Notes: generated from the sequence alone by a model not told the origin. A stretch of DNA of 64,000 bases from Vicugna pacos (GCF_048564905.1 NC_132993.1:10873001-10937000), one strand, 5' to 3'. Shown: positions 23,076-34,375, counted from the first letter of the stretch. Numbers and translations: made by a program.

Positions 23076-25043
23076 ATAAGAGCAAGAAGAAAATTGTAGA
23101 GCCATACACTAGGGCTGTAATTTTATCAATCTTATAAATTTCTCTTGGCAAAAGGTCTCAAACTTTAATATGAACAAAAATCACCAGGGGCTTGGAAAAA
23201 TAATATGTACTCCTATAACTCACCTCCAGAAAGTCTGACTCTGAAATTCTGACTCTGTCCTAGAATTTACCTGCTTACCCTAACCCTCAGTGAGGCAAGT
23301 GGTCTCAGACCTCCCTTTTATTTATTTATTTATTTTTTGCGTAGAGATTCTTAATAGGCTAAACTAACCAAAAAAAAAAAAAAAAAAAGAGACCACTTTA
23401 TTAAATTACATGTTAAAATTTAAGTAGAACAAGAATTTTCCTGGGAAAGGGAATATTTAATGGATAGATTTAGGTTTTTAAAATTGCATTTTAAAAAAGA
23501 ATCAATAGGAAATAAGAAACTAAATTGAAAACAATGTGAATGAAGCTGAGGGAGGAGAATTTTCCAGGGCTTAGGGTATAGTCAGTATTGGCAAATGCTT
23601 CAAAGCAATCACACCAGTCAGAGAAACAGGAATAAGTCTTTGTCCCAGCAAGCATATAATTTTACTCCTCAGAAGAATAGTTTCATAAGAATGGAAGTAG
23701 TCCCCCCAAAGCAGAAGATGGCATTCAAAGGACTGACTCCTCTGTGACAAAAGCAAAGGGGTTAGTTACTGAGTAAGACTTGGATTTGGAGAAGAGCAAA
23801 AATGGACAGTAAGGAACATTCACTTTTGAGCTGCTGTTTCAAGGGGTCCGAATGAAGTTTTGCCTGGGAAAAAAAGTATATTTGGACTTCTGGGAGTAAG
23901 ACAACTGGGTTCAGCTTATATTGAAATAAGAGCAGATGTGACTAGGAAGAGTATATAAACTTTTCTAGAGATGAGTGATGGGTGGCATAGAAATAACCAG
24001 TTTTGTAAAGAGATCATCAAATTTTAGAGGAGGTATTTTGAATCCTTTATCTGCTCTAAAGAATTGCACGGATCTCCCTAGGTAGAAGTAAAGTCACAAT
24101 GCCTGCTTTCACCTACACTGATGTGGAATTATTGTCTCACTACAGTTTGGATCACACACCTGAGGGCTTTTCAACTGTCTGCATATCAATTTGCAATTGC
24201 ACATCAGATGTGTTTCCAGTCAGTGCATACATATTCATCTGTCTCCTTCCTCAACTCCATAGAAACTAATTAGTGACTGGGGGGAGGAGGGGTCTGACAT
24301 TGTCACACTTAAAATTAGCACGCTTTTTGTGTGACTTGGATTTAACTCCTTAAAAAGAAATTAACCAGAGTCTTCACTTGGTCTGATATTATTCTAAAAA
24401 CTAAGGATTTGGTCGCTCCTCTGATCCTTTCTCTTTTCCTAGGTTTTCTGTATCCAGCAAATGCAAGTTATCCTTCACCCCTCACACGTGGTGGACATCA
24501 CTTGGGTGTCCTGGCCCCTAATTAGAGGACTGAACTCCACTCTTTGGAATTCTTGATGCATAAGGTCAAAGTCACAGACTCTCAGCTGTCATGTTGTTCA
24601 GAATAACTCAACCCATTTGGCTAACGTTGAGTTTTCTAGAAGCACAGTTTTTAGTAAAACAGAATCTTTTTTTTTTTTTTTCCTATTTTCTGGATTTGTA
24701 ATCTAGCATGAGAGAAAGCTGATCCTTCTCAATGTGGCTGGAAGGCTGACGTCTGAATCTATAATCATCTCATCACTATGCAATCTAAGAAATGAAGGAG
24801 ACGGTCTATAATAAGGGAGAAGAAACGGAGCCAACACGGTGGGAAAAGAAATGAGCTGTCGAATCTGCCAGGACTTCAGTCTGGTTTGTTCCAGAGAAAG
24901 TCCTACGTTCTTGTTTTGGGGTTTCATAGGATATACTTTAGCCTTGCAAGAAATTTCCACGTGGCTTAAGACAGCTCTAGTTAGTTTCTGTTATTTCCTC
25001 TTTCAACCTGCTACACCACCTGCTTCCTGAGCTGGGCCAGAAT
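23076..25043. other. Intergenic DNA, no gene seen
   Basis: AT-rich. Holds a (TTTA)n-like tract at about 23320-23335 and an A-run at 23372-23389. No exon or well-preserved repeat is recognised. Confidence 0.4.
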
Positions 25044-25082
25044 GAGTTTGTGCATTAAGATCAGCTAATACTTACCACTGTG
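25044..25082 (-). promoter_or_regulatory. 23-RSS of TRBV16
   Basis: Heptamer CACAGTG (25076-25082), 23-bp spacer, nonamer CACAAACTC (25044-25052). Identical heptamer and nonamer to TRBV21, its relative at the start of the window. Confidence 0.9.
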
Positions 25083-25535
25083 GATTCACTGCTGGCGCAG
25101 AGATACACGGCTGAATCCTGCAGTGCCGTAGGCTGGATCTTCAGGGTACAGGATGAGTTTTGGTAGCACACAGCTGAAAACCTCTCCTTGGGCATCCCTG
25201 TTCTATCAAGTTCATTATTATTTTGGAAGGAAATCAAGAACTTGAACTCTTTTGCTGGGATCTGTTGATACCAGTAAACATAACTGTGTCCCTTTTTTGG
25301 GACACAGCACATTTCCGCTTTCTGTCCTTTCCCTTTGACCGGGTGCCCTGGAGTCTGGGTGACTTCTGCTTCAAGGAAGCCTGTGAAGAAAGCACACAGA
25401 AGTTGGAGCCTTCGTGCCTGAGGGAGTCGGCTGACATGGACAACAGGCTACGAGCAGGGGGCTGAAAGATCAGGACAGGAACTTACCGGCACCCAGGAGA
25501 CAAAGGACCATGAGGCTGAGGAACGTTTGGCACAT
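25083..25535 (-). CDS. TRBV16: T-cell receptor beta variable gene, TRBV16 type, intact
   Basis: Encodes a TCR beta variable domain. Exon 1 (25487-25535) starts at ATG 25535 and gives MCQTFLSLMVLCLLGAG, ending at a GTAAGT donor. The V exon (25083-25380) follows acceptor TTCTTCACAG and begins GFLEAEVTQTPGHPVKGKGQ. Cys23 is the second Cys in KAEMCCVPKKGHSYVYWYQQ; Trp41 is in YVYWYQQ. KEFKFLISFQNNNELD and TGMPKERFSA follow, and Cys104 is in [10 protein letters not shown]. The block KEFKFLISFQN-N--D-TGMPKERFSA is nearly that of human TRBV16. The doubled Cys at FR1 is unusual. No stops or frameshifts. Confidence 0.92.
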
Positions 25536-25606
25536 GGCAGAATCAGGAAAAGAGCAGAGGCATGTGGCTTTCTCCGAGGTTCTTTCTTCCCCATGAGCAG
25601 CTTCTC

Positions 25607-25624
25607 TGTGACGTGCCCACTTCC
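25607..25624 (-). promoter_or_regulatory. CRE/ETS-like promoter element of TRBV16
   Basis: Plus strand TGTGACGTGCCCACTTCC, 72 bp upstream of the ATG, nearly the same as the element upstream of TRBV21. It holds a CRE-like TGACGTG and an ETS-like ACTTCC. Confidence 0.6.
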
Positions 25625-25639
25625 TAGAACCGAGTAGTC

Positions 25640-26470
25640 TATATAAAGGCAAAACTTGCTTTTGTCACAGAGAAATCACTCCTTCAGACGCCGCCTTCAA
25701 CTTGTTCATGGAATACTTCCATTCCTTATACTCTTATGAAGTTATTTCCCTAAAGATTAACATTATATACTTACCGAGGGAAGAATTTACGTTTTCTTCT
25801 CTGCCTGCTTCTCTTGGAAGCGTTTGACAGTATTGACTATCGACTATGTACTAAGTCCTGGAAATTTCTCTTCCTTCAACTTCATTCACATCCTTTTCAA
25901 CTACATTTCTTATTTCCTGTCCTTTCTTTATTTTTATTTTATTTTTTAATTTTTAATATTTTTTATTTGCAGTTTCCAGAACTGAAATCTATCCATTAAA
26001 TTTAGAATCCTGCTCTGTACAAGTGAAAAACAAATGGAATATATGACACAACTCAGTCACTGGAAAACAGGCAGCACAGGACTCTGATTCGTCTAAAGTC
26101 AGAAACAAATGGGGGCAGTGTCTACACACAATGAGGAGGGAAAAACAGAGCCTGTAAATCTTCTGAGTTGATGAGACAGAAGTTAAAAGTTGGAACAAAG
26201 GCAGCTAGAAGCTGTGAGGAAGACCGCCAGAGAGGAAGGAGCCACAGCAGAACGCCGAAAATCTTCACAGGGATCAAAACCAATTTTTGTCTCAGCAATA
26301 AGCTGTGTCTGTGTGGATGGAACTTTAAAAACATAGAGAGAGACTGCAGAAAAGCTTAAAGCTTCAGCGGGATCCCCAGAATGGTCACCCTTTAGTAGTG
26401 GGACAAAATGAGGCTAGAGCAGGAGTGGGCAATCACAGCCCGGGGTCTGGCCACCTTTTACGTAGATGGT
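25640..26470. other. 5' flank of TRBV16, no gene seen
   Basis: AT-rich to 26000, then mixed. Nothing recognised. Confidence 0.4.
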
Positions 26471-26479
26471 TGTACTGGG

Positions 26480-27400
26480 GTGAGAGTCACTTCCAAGATG
26501 GCAGCAGGAGGAGCTTTAAATATCTGATTTCCAGAGAAAAAACCATAACCTGAAAATTTAGGAACAAGCATTTAAAACCTCTGAAAATTATCCTACAAGC
26601 ATACAGCAAATGGAGAAACAGTTACTCAAGACAATCTACTAAATCTCAGGAAGAGCAGTGAGAGTCGGTGGCCTCGGAGCCACGACACCCTGCCTCCTCC
26701 ACCAGCCCAAGTTCTGTGGCAGGAGCTCTAACACACATGGATGTGGTCCAGAACCCAGGGATCCCCCAGGTTCTCCCCAGGGAAGGGCAGGCTGCCAGGC
26801 CCTCTCATCCCCACCAGCCCTGCAGTGTAGAAATTCTGTTTCTGGCCTTTACAGCCCCAAGGTCTGGGGTCCCTTCCTCCACCCAGCACCCACTCATAGC
26901 GTGGACTCTCTACTCCAGGAACAGTGGGCCAAGAAGACGAGGCCCCAGGCTTCCTCTTCCTGGCTTGCTCATAGCATGGAGAGTCCACGCTGGGAGGGGC
27001 AAGTCAAGAAGACCAGGGCATCCTACCCCACCCAGGGACCCACTCAGAGAGCAGGGGTATCATTTCAAGGGAAGTGCATCCCTGTCTCTGCCCTGGCCCT
27101 GAAGCAGCGGTCCAGGGCGAGAGGCGGGCCACAAGGACACAGAGCTTCATAGCTCTACTTTGCCTTAAGGATCTGCCCAGCTTTGCTGCCATTTCTTAGA
27201 ACTGTGCTGCAGCCTAAGACCTGCTTTCCTTCCTTCCTCCCTTTGCCTCCTTTTCTTACCTCACTCCTTCCCTTCAGGGTCACAGATCTCCATCTCCCAG
27301 CTGCCTCCCATTTCCTCCTACAGGCGTTTTCTCTAATAAATCCCTTGCAAGACTAACCCAGGCTTGGTATCAGCTTCTTAGAGGACTTGAACTAAGGCAG
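26480..27400 (+). repeat. Unclassified GC-rich interspersed repeat, possibly an L1 5' UTR
   Basis: Starts with CACTTCCAAGATGGCAGCAG, which resembles the start of L1 5' UTRs. It continues GC-rich with two imperfect repeats of a segment beginning CTCATAGCGTGGA / CTCATAGCATGGA (about 26893 and 26968). It ends with a CTAATAAATCCCTTGCAAG segment (about 27332) like the end of an interspersed repeat. Long open frames here (for example 26658-27152) are by-products of GC content. Confidence 0.4.
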
Positions 27401-27599
27401 CTTTCTTAGGGGCCATCAGTATTAACTCTGCTGAAATAACAGATATTCGTAACAAATAAAACAATAGTCCAGAAAATGGTTGGCTCCTGTAAGCCCATCT
27501 GATGGCCCTGGATCTGCACAGAAGCTCTCTCTTCCAAGATGCCCTGGTTTGGCTGCTGGGAAATGAAATTGCTGAATGTAACTGGGAGAAGGCAGAGGA

Positions 27600-27790
27600 G
27601 GCCAAACGTGGGATGACGCAGAACCGCAGAAGAAACCACTGACCCCTGGATAAATGGAATCACGTAGCGCCTGTCCTTCCGTGACTGGCTTATCGCTCAG
27701 CGTAATGTCCTCAAGGTTTATCTGTGTTGTGTTGAATTGCAGCATTTCCTTCTCTTCTAAGGCTGAAAAACGTTCTACTGTATGTATATA
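27600..27790 (-). mobile_element. Old L1 ORF2 3' fragment
   Basis: Reversed phrases typical of L1 3' ORF2 and UTR are visible, ending in the TACTGTATGTATATACCATATTG segment. Diverged. Confidence 0.55.
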
Positions 27791-29588
27791 CCATATTGTA
27801 CTTACAATTTTGTGAGGAAGGTAAAGCTCATGTTAAGTGTTCTGACTACAATAAAATATTTTTTAATTTTATTCTTTCTCCTTTACTCTCTCCAAACTCT
27901 CAGAGCATCCAACATCACAACCTCCAATTTTTTTCTATCAGATTCCCCCAAGAATTTCATTCCCTCCTTCCCCAAATGTGTCCTCACATTTTTAGTGGCC
28001 TTCACACGCCCTGGAGGACAAGACAGTTCCCTGCCACTCTGCTTATCGACAGCAAACCATATCGACCACATCGGCAGCCCCTTTCCCGCTCCTCCTCTCC
28101 CATCACATCGCCCGACGCCGTCCACGTATGAGGATCAGGCGGGGCACCACGAACAGCGAGAGCACCTGCATCTCCAGTCCCGGGTCTCGCCTTCCTTTCA
28201 CCTGGACCAGAAAAGAGACGAGTCCGTGCTCTTCATTTCTCTCCTTTTATTTGAGACGATGTGGCGTGTTTACAGAATCGGAGGGCGGGCTCCTCCTCCC
28301 CCTGGTGGAATGCTTTGGCCATTTCACTCAAGATACATCCGTTTTATACATAGGCTGTATCGTGGAAACAGGATAAGCGAGAAGAGGCCCCAGAGAAATC
28401 TGGCCTGAATACTTGACTTTATAGAAGAAAAAATTTTAATCTAGGCAGAAGAATAAAGAGACACAAGCTTTAATCATTTGTAGGCAAAGGGCTGCAAATG
28501 TGTGGAAAGCAGGACATTGAAGTTAGAGGGCCGGTAGCCCAGCTGACAGTTTATAGCAGCCCTGGTTTTCACTTAACAGCACCAGAATTGGATGCTGGGC
28601 AGCACCTCTCGGCCTCTTGATGAGAGACTTGGAAGCTTGTGGTGTTGCTCGTGACCATATGTGGTGACGGAATAACTACTGCACAGTCGGACCATGTATG
28701 TGTTCCTCAAAATTAAAGAGGGCACACATCCTCATCTTCTGAGTCCGGCATCTCTAGCTCACAGATGCCAATTCCTTCTCCCAGGGGTGAACTGTACTCA
28801 CTCCTGCATCCATGTATTCAATCAGCCATCATAAATGTTTCAGTCTAGTAAAGGGTGTAAGTCACATATCGGCCTTTAGAAAGTTGTTCTGGTCGATTGC
28901 AGGAGTCTTTTTTTTTTTTTTTTTTCCAGACGAGCTGCAGCATTTGATATTATTTATTAACATGAAAAACAGAGGGCAAACTCTAGTCATTTCAATATAT
29001 CTTCCAAAGCACTGCTTCTAGCTTTTGATATAAATCCTATTGTTTCCACTTAAATGGTTCAGAGACAGATCTGTATCCGGCAGGATAGTTAAATACATTG
29101 TGAATAAGGCATGCTCCAGGTGAGTCACTTGTCTTCAAATCTGGCACAAACTTTTAGCAGTTCTGATTTTCCCTTCTTGATGAGAAAACTCTGAGACTGC
29201 ATTAGCATGCTACGAGGGCAGTTTCTTCCCCTAAAGGCAGGGATTCGTGAGAGTGGGGCAACCTCTCACCTGGGCCTGTCAACATGTTTCTAAGTCTCCA
29301 ACTTAGATTAAACAAACAAACAAACAAAAACCAAAGAAGAAAGTTCCTATTTATCTACTGAAGAGAACAGAACAGGTGATTAAGGTGTCCCGGGAAATTA
29401 CCACAAACTGAACGTCGGGTAAGAGGAACCACTTTTCCCACTCTTGGCATAACTGTTGATGGTTTCTGTAGGTTTATGCCCCACTTCTATCTACAACGGC
29501 GATCACGACAGTCACAAACCCACTTCCTCCTGTGGTTGTAAGAAGGGAGGGAGGTCTTCACAAGATCCTTGGATCTGGGAAACAGAGA
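27791..29588. other. Intergenic DNA, no gene supported
   Basis: A 208-codon open frame (27782-28408, plus) has no recognisable domain and starts in repeat-derived DNA, so it is probably chance. An (AAAC)n tract lies at about 29308-29330 and a T-run at about 28909-28926. Confidence 0.4.
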
Positions 29589-29627
29589 GGTTTATGAACA
29601 GAGGGGAGGGAACCCTTCAGCTCTGTG
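29589..29627 (-). promoter_or_regulatory. 23-RSS of TRBV15
   Basis: Heptamer CACAGAG (29621-29627), 23-bp spacer, nonamer TCATAAACC (29589-29597). The heptamer departs from consensus at position 6 only. Confidence 0.85.
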
Positions 29628-30082
29628 TCTCTACTGCTGGCACAGAGATACACGGCCGAGTCCCCCACGCCTGCCGAGCGGATGTCCAGAGAACAGGAAG
29701 AGGTGCTGAGCTGCCTGGACTGGAAATTGTCAGAGGTGTCGGCTTCCTTGTTTAACTGTGTATCGTAGTAGTAAAGCAGCAGTTTTGGTGCTTGGCTGGG
29801 CTTTTGTTGGTACCAGTACATGGTATCATGATTCAGAGTCTGAGAACAATTCAGGGTCACTGGTTTTCCCGTCCTGGTCACCCAGTATCTTGGGGTCTGG
29901 TTGACCATGGCACCCACGGGACCTGCAGGGAGAGGAGGAAGATGCTGAGACAGTAAAGGAGAGTAACGTTGCTGCCACAGAGCTGGGGACAAGATAGCGT
30001 TAGTCAGAGATGTCCTTTCTGACCAGGACTCACCTGCTCCAAGGAGACAAAGGGCCACACAGTGGAGAAGCCTGGGACCCAT
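29628..30082 (-). CDS. TRBV15: T-cell receptor beta variable gene, TRBV15 type, intact
   Basis: Encodes a TCR beta variable domain. Exon 1 (30034-30082) starts at ATG 30082 and gives [17 protein letters not shown], then a GTGAGT donor. The V exon (29628-29922) follows acceptor CTCCCTGCAG. Marks are GAMVNQTPRYWVTRTGKPV, Cys23 in TLNCSQTLNHDTMYWYQQKP, SQAPKLLLYYYD, EADTSDNFQSRQ, and Cys104 in [11 protein letters not shown]. These closely match human TRBV15 (GKPVTLSCSQTLNHNVMYWYQQK, EADTPDNFQSRRP). An upstream in-frame extension of the first exon is not needed. No breaks are seen. The CRE-like decamer upstream is only half conserved (TGTGATGCTG at about 30190). Confidence 0.94.
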
Positions 30083-30099
30083 GGCAGGGCCAGAACAGG

Positions 30100-30975
30100 A
30101 CTGAGGCATCTGTCTGTTCTGCACTCTGGTCTCTGGCCTGGGAGGTGGGACTTCACTGCATCCCTGGTCCCTCATAGGCGGATGTGCCTGTGATGCTGCT
30201 GCTGATTTCAGCACGGCAAGGGCCCTGCTTGCTGTGACACTGTCCACGGCTTCCTGCTGGGCAGAGGCGCTGGGCTCAGCTGGGTCAGGAAGGAAGTGCT
30301 GTGGTGGTCCCTGACTTGCCTCTGTTCCTCTATTTGCCCCAGGTCCATCCAGGCTTTCCTTGCTCAGTCCTCGTTTCCTTCCTCCTATAAGGCAGTTTTG
30401 AGGTTCCTCATCGCATCAGCAATTTCTGCTGAAGGCTCACTTAGAAACCTGTTGAGATAGTGACTTTGTGTTTTGCTGTCCCCATCACGGGTGGATGACT
30501 GATGTCTGCAAGCTAGCCTGACCTTCATACAGGCATCAAGCCCTGGAATCCCCCCATGTATATCCACTTTTCAGAGAGTAACTAGGAAACGCTGTACAAC
30601 TTTTGTCCATCAGTGACACCAGAATGCCTCCTTGTGGCCGATAGAAAAGTGCCTCCAAGCAGAAATCTGTGCGAAGGAGAGAGACGCTAGGGCTTAGAAA
30701 TGTATCTGGTTCCTCATTCTGCTCCTACCAGAGCCAGAACCCTCCAGCTACCGCAACACCAGGGCCCCGACAAGCCTCACTAAGAATGCCAGCGCCCTAT
30801 TGCAGCAACGGGAAGTGACCTCAGAAATGTCCAGGACTGGCGGACACACAACTGTATAGAGTGCTGACCCATGCTTATCACACTAAAAAATCAGACACAA
30901 TGGATAAAGGAAAGCTGACTTTATCTGTAACAACTGACCTGGCTATTCCACCCTAAAAAGGGATTTTTAAAAGTA
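30100..30975. other. 5' flank of TRBV15, no gene seen
   Basis: Mixed-composition flank. Nothing recognised beyond the promoter-proximal region. Confidence 0.4.
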
Positions 30976-30977
30976 TT

Positions 30978-31080
30978 TGGGGGGTGGGGGTGGTATAGCT
31001 CAGAGGTAGAGCACATGCCTGGCATGCACAAGGTCCCGGGTTCAATCCCCAGTACTGCCATTAACAGCAACAATAAAAAA
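30978..31080 (+). repeat. tRNA-derived SINE, camelid Vic type
   Basis: The tRNA-Ala-like head carries A box TAGCTCAGAGGTAGAGCACA and B box GGTTCAATCC, followed by an A-rich tail (CAACAATAAAAAA). A short triple repeat GACATCAAGACATCAAGACAT follows directly (31081-31101). This is the best-preserved tRNA head of the three copies. Confidence 0.85.
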
Positions 31081-31677
31081 GACATCAAGACATCAAGACA
31101 TTTCCCCCATTTAAGCCTTGATACCAGAGTATTTCAGCCTTCCAAAGCAGCCCCAGTAGCTACAACCAAATGAAGTTTCCAAAGATGAGGATAAAAGTAC
31201 TTGGAAGCAGATTTGTGCTAAACCAATGTAACTTAAACTCATTACCCGCATTTCCACCATTGTCAGGGGGCAACCTGCACCCCTGGAGTAAATGCATTTT
31301 GATTCACTATTTGTATTTCCATCAGGGAGACTTGTTTATTCTGTGATAAAAAGGCACATGAAGATGTTGCCATAAGCATGGTCACAATCGCTCTTACATC
31401 CGAGCAGCAAGACAGGCAAGAAACCTGCTGTGACTTACACCAGCATAACACACACATATTTAAAAAAACAGATTAAATTTGCATCGACTGAGTTCTGTGT
31501 AAGGAGCCCCCAAAATCCCCCTAATCACAAATCTCCCCATCCAGATTTTCTGGAAGTACTCTGGTCTTTCAAGAGTTAATTCTAGCTTTTCCTCGCTTCT
31601 CTCCCTGGGGGGAGGAGGCAGTGGGAAAGACTCCTGTTTAGGGCTGCCCCAAGTTGAGAGGAGACCGGGGAGGATGT

Positions 31678-31715
31678 GGTTTTGCACAGCAAGGACGCGA
31701 CACTGAAGCACTGTG
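31678..31715 (-). promoter_or_regulatory. RSS of TRBV14
   Basis: Heptamer CACAGTG (31709-31715). The best nonamer is TGCAAAACC (31678-31686), giving a 22-bp spacer; shifting by one base gives the usual 23 bp with a poorer nonamer. Treated as a 23-type RSS. Confidence 0.8.
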
Positions 31716-32151
31716 TCTAGGCTGCTGGCACAGAAGTAAACCCCCGAGTCCTCTGGCTCTGCAGGGTGGACCTTCAGAGTGGAATACGTCCCTTCAGTCC
31801 TTTCGGCAGAGAATCGGTCTTTGAGCATCCCCGATGCATCCTGTACGGTGTCTCTTAGGAAGGACATCAGAAACTTCATCTCTTTCCCCACAGCATGTTG
31901 GTACCAAACAAGATACTCATGTCCAGAAATTGGGTCACATCTCAAACTCATGGCCTGTTTCTTCTCTATGACTCTGTGGCTGGGGAACTGAGCGACTCCA
32001 GCCAACAGGTGTCCTGGGGGAAGAGACGAAAACATAGAATACATGACAAGAATGGACTAGGAAAAGGGCAAAATGGAGATTTTCAAATTTCTAAGGACTC
32101 ACTGGCTCCCAGGAGGCAAAGGGACACCAAGCTGAGAAGCCTGGAAACCAT
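31716..32151 (-). CDS. TRBV14: T-cell receptor beta variable gene, TRBV14 type, intact
   Basis: Encodes a TCR beta variable domain. Exon 1 (32103-32151) starts at ATG 32151 and gives [16 protein letters not shown], with a GTGAGT donor. The V exon (31716-32013) follows acceptor TCTTCCCCCAG. Marks are [20 protein letters not shown], Cys23 in [28 protein letters not shown], and [20 protein letters not shown], with Cys104 in [11 protein letters not shown]. These match human TRBV14 ([42 protein letters not shown]). FR2 has WYQH in place of WYRR. No breaks. A good CRE-like decamer lies 109 bp upstream of the ATG. Confidence 0.94.
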
Positions 32152-32259
32152 GGCAGGGTCCAGATAAAAATGAGAACTTTTCCAGATGAGAGGCCTTGCG
32201 AGGGTGAGCAGAAAGGAAAGCAAATTCATACCCTGGTGGCCCCCTAGGTGTGGCCTGGC

Positions 32260-32269
32260 AGTGACATCA
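32260..32269 (-). promoter_or_regulatory. Conserved TRBV decamer upstream of TRBV14
   Basis: AGTGACATCA on the plus strand, a CRE-like near-palindrome 109 bp upstream of the ATG. It is the decamer known from many human and mouse TRBV promoters. Confidence 0.75.
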
Positions 32270-32949
32270 CCGTGTTAGCCGCTGTCCACCGTCTCAGGAG
32301 CTCCCTCTAGGAAAGAACAAATTTTCTCCAGAAAAAAATCGCCCCCTTGAGGGGTGATGAAGACCTGATACCAATAAAAATTGGCCTGTTCATGCATTTA
32401 AACAGGCATTAACCTCATCTGTGTTCCATCTCCACCTCCGTCATCACGTCGCATTCTCCTCTTCCAGCGTGTCAAGTCCCCTCTGCCTCCCTCTTACAGG
32501 GGTACGAGCGACTGCATTAGGGCCCAGCCGGATAACCTGGAATGATCTCTCCTTAAGATCTTAATCACACCTGTAAAGTCCATCTTTGCCGTCTAAGGCA
32601 ACAGTCACCGGTTCCAGGGATGGAGACACGGGATGGGGGTCTTCGCGGGGGAAGTGGCATTATTCAGGGTCATTATTCAGCCTGCCACACAACACAACAT
32701 GTTTCGTTGATCAGTTTGGAAATGTTTATGGCCATCATCCTCCTGGAGTACAAAGGACTCAACTTCAGCCACAGGTTTCTTGCCCCGCCTGAGGTTTAGG
32801 AAGCAGCGGAGGGGAGGCCAAGAAGAAAGCGCGGAGTCGGGGTCTGTCTGAGGGCTCTGAGTCTGGGGAGCAAGGGCGATTAACAGCAACATCGCGAGTC
32901 GGCTTAATAGAGACTCTGGAGATCCAAAGGTGGGGAATTTATACATAAA

Positions 32950-33110
32950 TAAGTCACAGGGATGTCATACACAGCACAGGGATTGAAGTCAACATTTTAT
33001 AATAACTTTGTATGGTGAGTAATCTATAGGAATATTGAATTACGATGTTGTACACCTGAAACTAATATAGTATTGTATGTCAACTAGACTTCAACTTTAA
33101 AAAGCATATA
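32950..33110 (+). mobile_element. L1 3' end fragment
   Basis: Ends with GTACACCTGAAACTAATATAGTATTGTATGTCAACTAGACTTCAA, the usual L1 3' terminus in this genome, followed by an A-rich tail. Confidence 0.7.
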
Positions 33111-33414
33111 TGAAATTAAATGGGACTTTTATTAATTGTTCTTAAATAATTTTATGTACTATGTATTAATCTGCAAAGTATTTCCCCTCTGACAGTTTAT
33201 CCTTAAGCATCCCTACCGGAATAGATAAATTACCTATTTGGTTTTCTTTTACTTTCTTTGTGCCTGCAAAGGGAAGCACAATACATGTAAATGAGATCAG
33301 ATCATGCATTCTAGGTCCGTAACATTTTTTCAGTGCTTTTGTAGCCATCAAAAGTTTACCTGTGATTGATGGATAAAACTAACAAACTCAATTGAAAAAC
33401 AAGAAGTTCTTTTG

Positions 33415-33765
33415 GTAAAAGAAAAGGGGAGGGATAAACTGGGAGTTCGGGATTTGCAGATATTGACTGGCATATATAAAATAGATAAACAAGTTTATAC
33501 TGTAGAGCACAGGGAACTATAATTGATATCGTGTAGTAGCTTATGGTGAAAAGGAATATGAAAGCGAATACATGTAGGTTCATGTATGACTGAAGCATTG
33601 TGCTGTACACCAGAAACTGACACAACATCTAGTAAACTGACTAGACTTCAATAAAAATATTAAAAAATACCCTGTAATGGCCTATAATGAAAAACAATAT
33701 GAAAAGTAATATATATCTACAAATGAATTACTGTGCTGTGCACCAGAAATTAACACTTTTTTTTT
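33415..33765 (+). mobile_element. L1 3' end fragments, tandem
   Basis: GGGAGGGATAAACTGGGAG at 33427 starts a 3' UTR ending TTCAATAAAAATATT at about 33660. A second partial 3' end (TAATGGCCTATAATGAAAAACAATATG ... GCACCAGAAATTAACA) follows to about 33760. Two L1 ends lie head to tail. Confidence 0.7.
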
Positions 33766-33889
33766 AGAAGAGAGAGAAATGGTTGAGAAGCCATAATGAA
33801 AAACAAAAGGGACATTACCAATGAGCGTGATTTACAGAAACCGGTAACACTGCTAGTTAATGCCTGCAAGAGATGTTCAATTCCCTATC

Positions 33890-34375
33890 ACTCTACTTCC
33901 ATGGGGAAGTTCGGACCTGGGGACGGTAAGTCTAGGTTATGACAAGCATGATGGTGGTTATACGACAGTACTTAAGTGATCCTGAATTTCCCATGAAGCT
34001 TCAAACACAGGCCTCTTTAGAAGCCAATGCTACTGAAGCCTCGCTGACTGTATTAATATGTGGGCTGTAATGGAGCAGATGCAACGTAAAATGATGGGCT
34101 TTGAAAACTTCTGCAGTCCAGAATTAATTATACATGAAACTCCAGAGAAGACTTTGTGGTCGTGGATCCCACAAGGACATGAGGAGAAGGCAGTGCGTGC
34201 ACTTGAACTGGAAGAACGCAATACCCTGGGAGGCAACGTTGTGCACTCTGTGTTTTCTATGACCCGGGCAGCCTGGCATGGACTCCGAGGCTTCTAGGAT
34301 GGCTGACACAAGTAAGCAGACAGAAGCCACCAATGACGACTACAGTGAAGAGGCAGGCCCCTCAGGTAGATAAGG
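33890..34375 (+). other. Unidentified coding-like stretch, possible retrocopy
   Basis: The plus strand has a short open frame (34058-34297) and, in other frames, peptide-like pieces (for example EANATEASLTV and MADTSKQTEATNDDYSEEAG). The composition looks more coding-like than its AT-rich surroundings. I recognise no parent gene. It might be a fragment of a processed pseudogene; chance is equally possible. Confidence 0.2.

Noticed and set aside
26658-27152. 164- and 144-codon overlapping open frames
   Set aside because: They lie in a GC-rich repeat with several frames open at once, as expected from low stop-codon density.
27782-28408. 208-codon plus-strand open frame
   Set aside because: No domain, no splice or promoter context, and it starts in a diverged L1 end. 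Probably chance.
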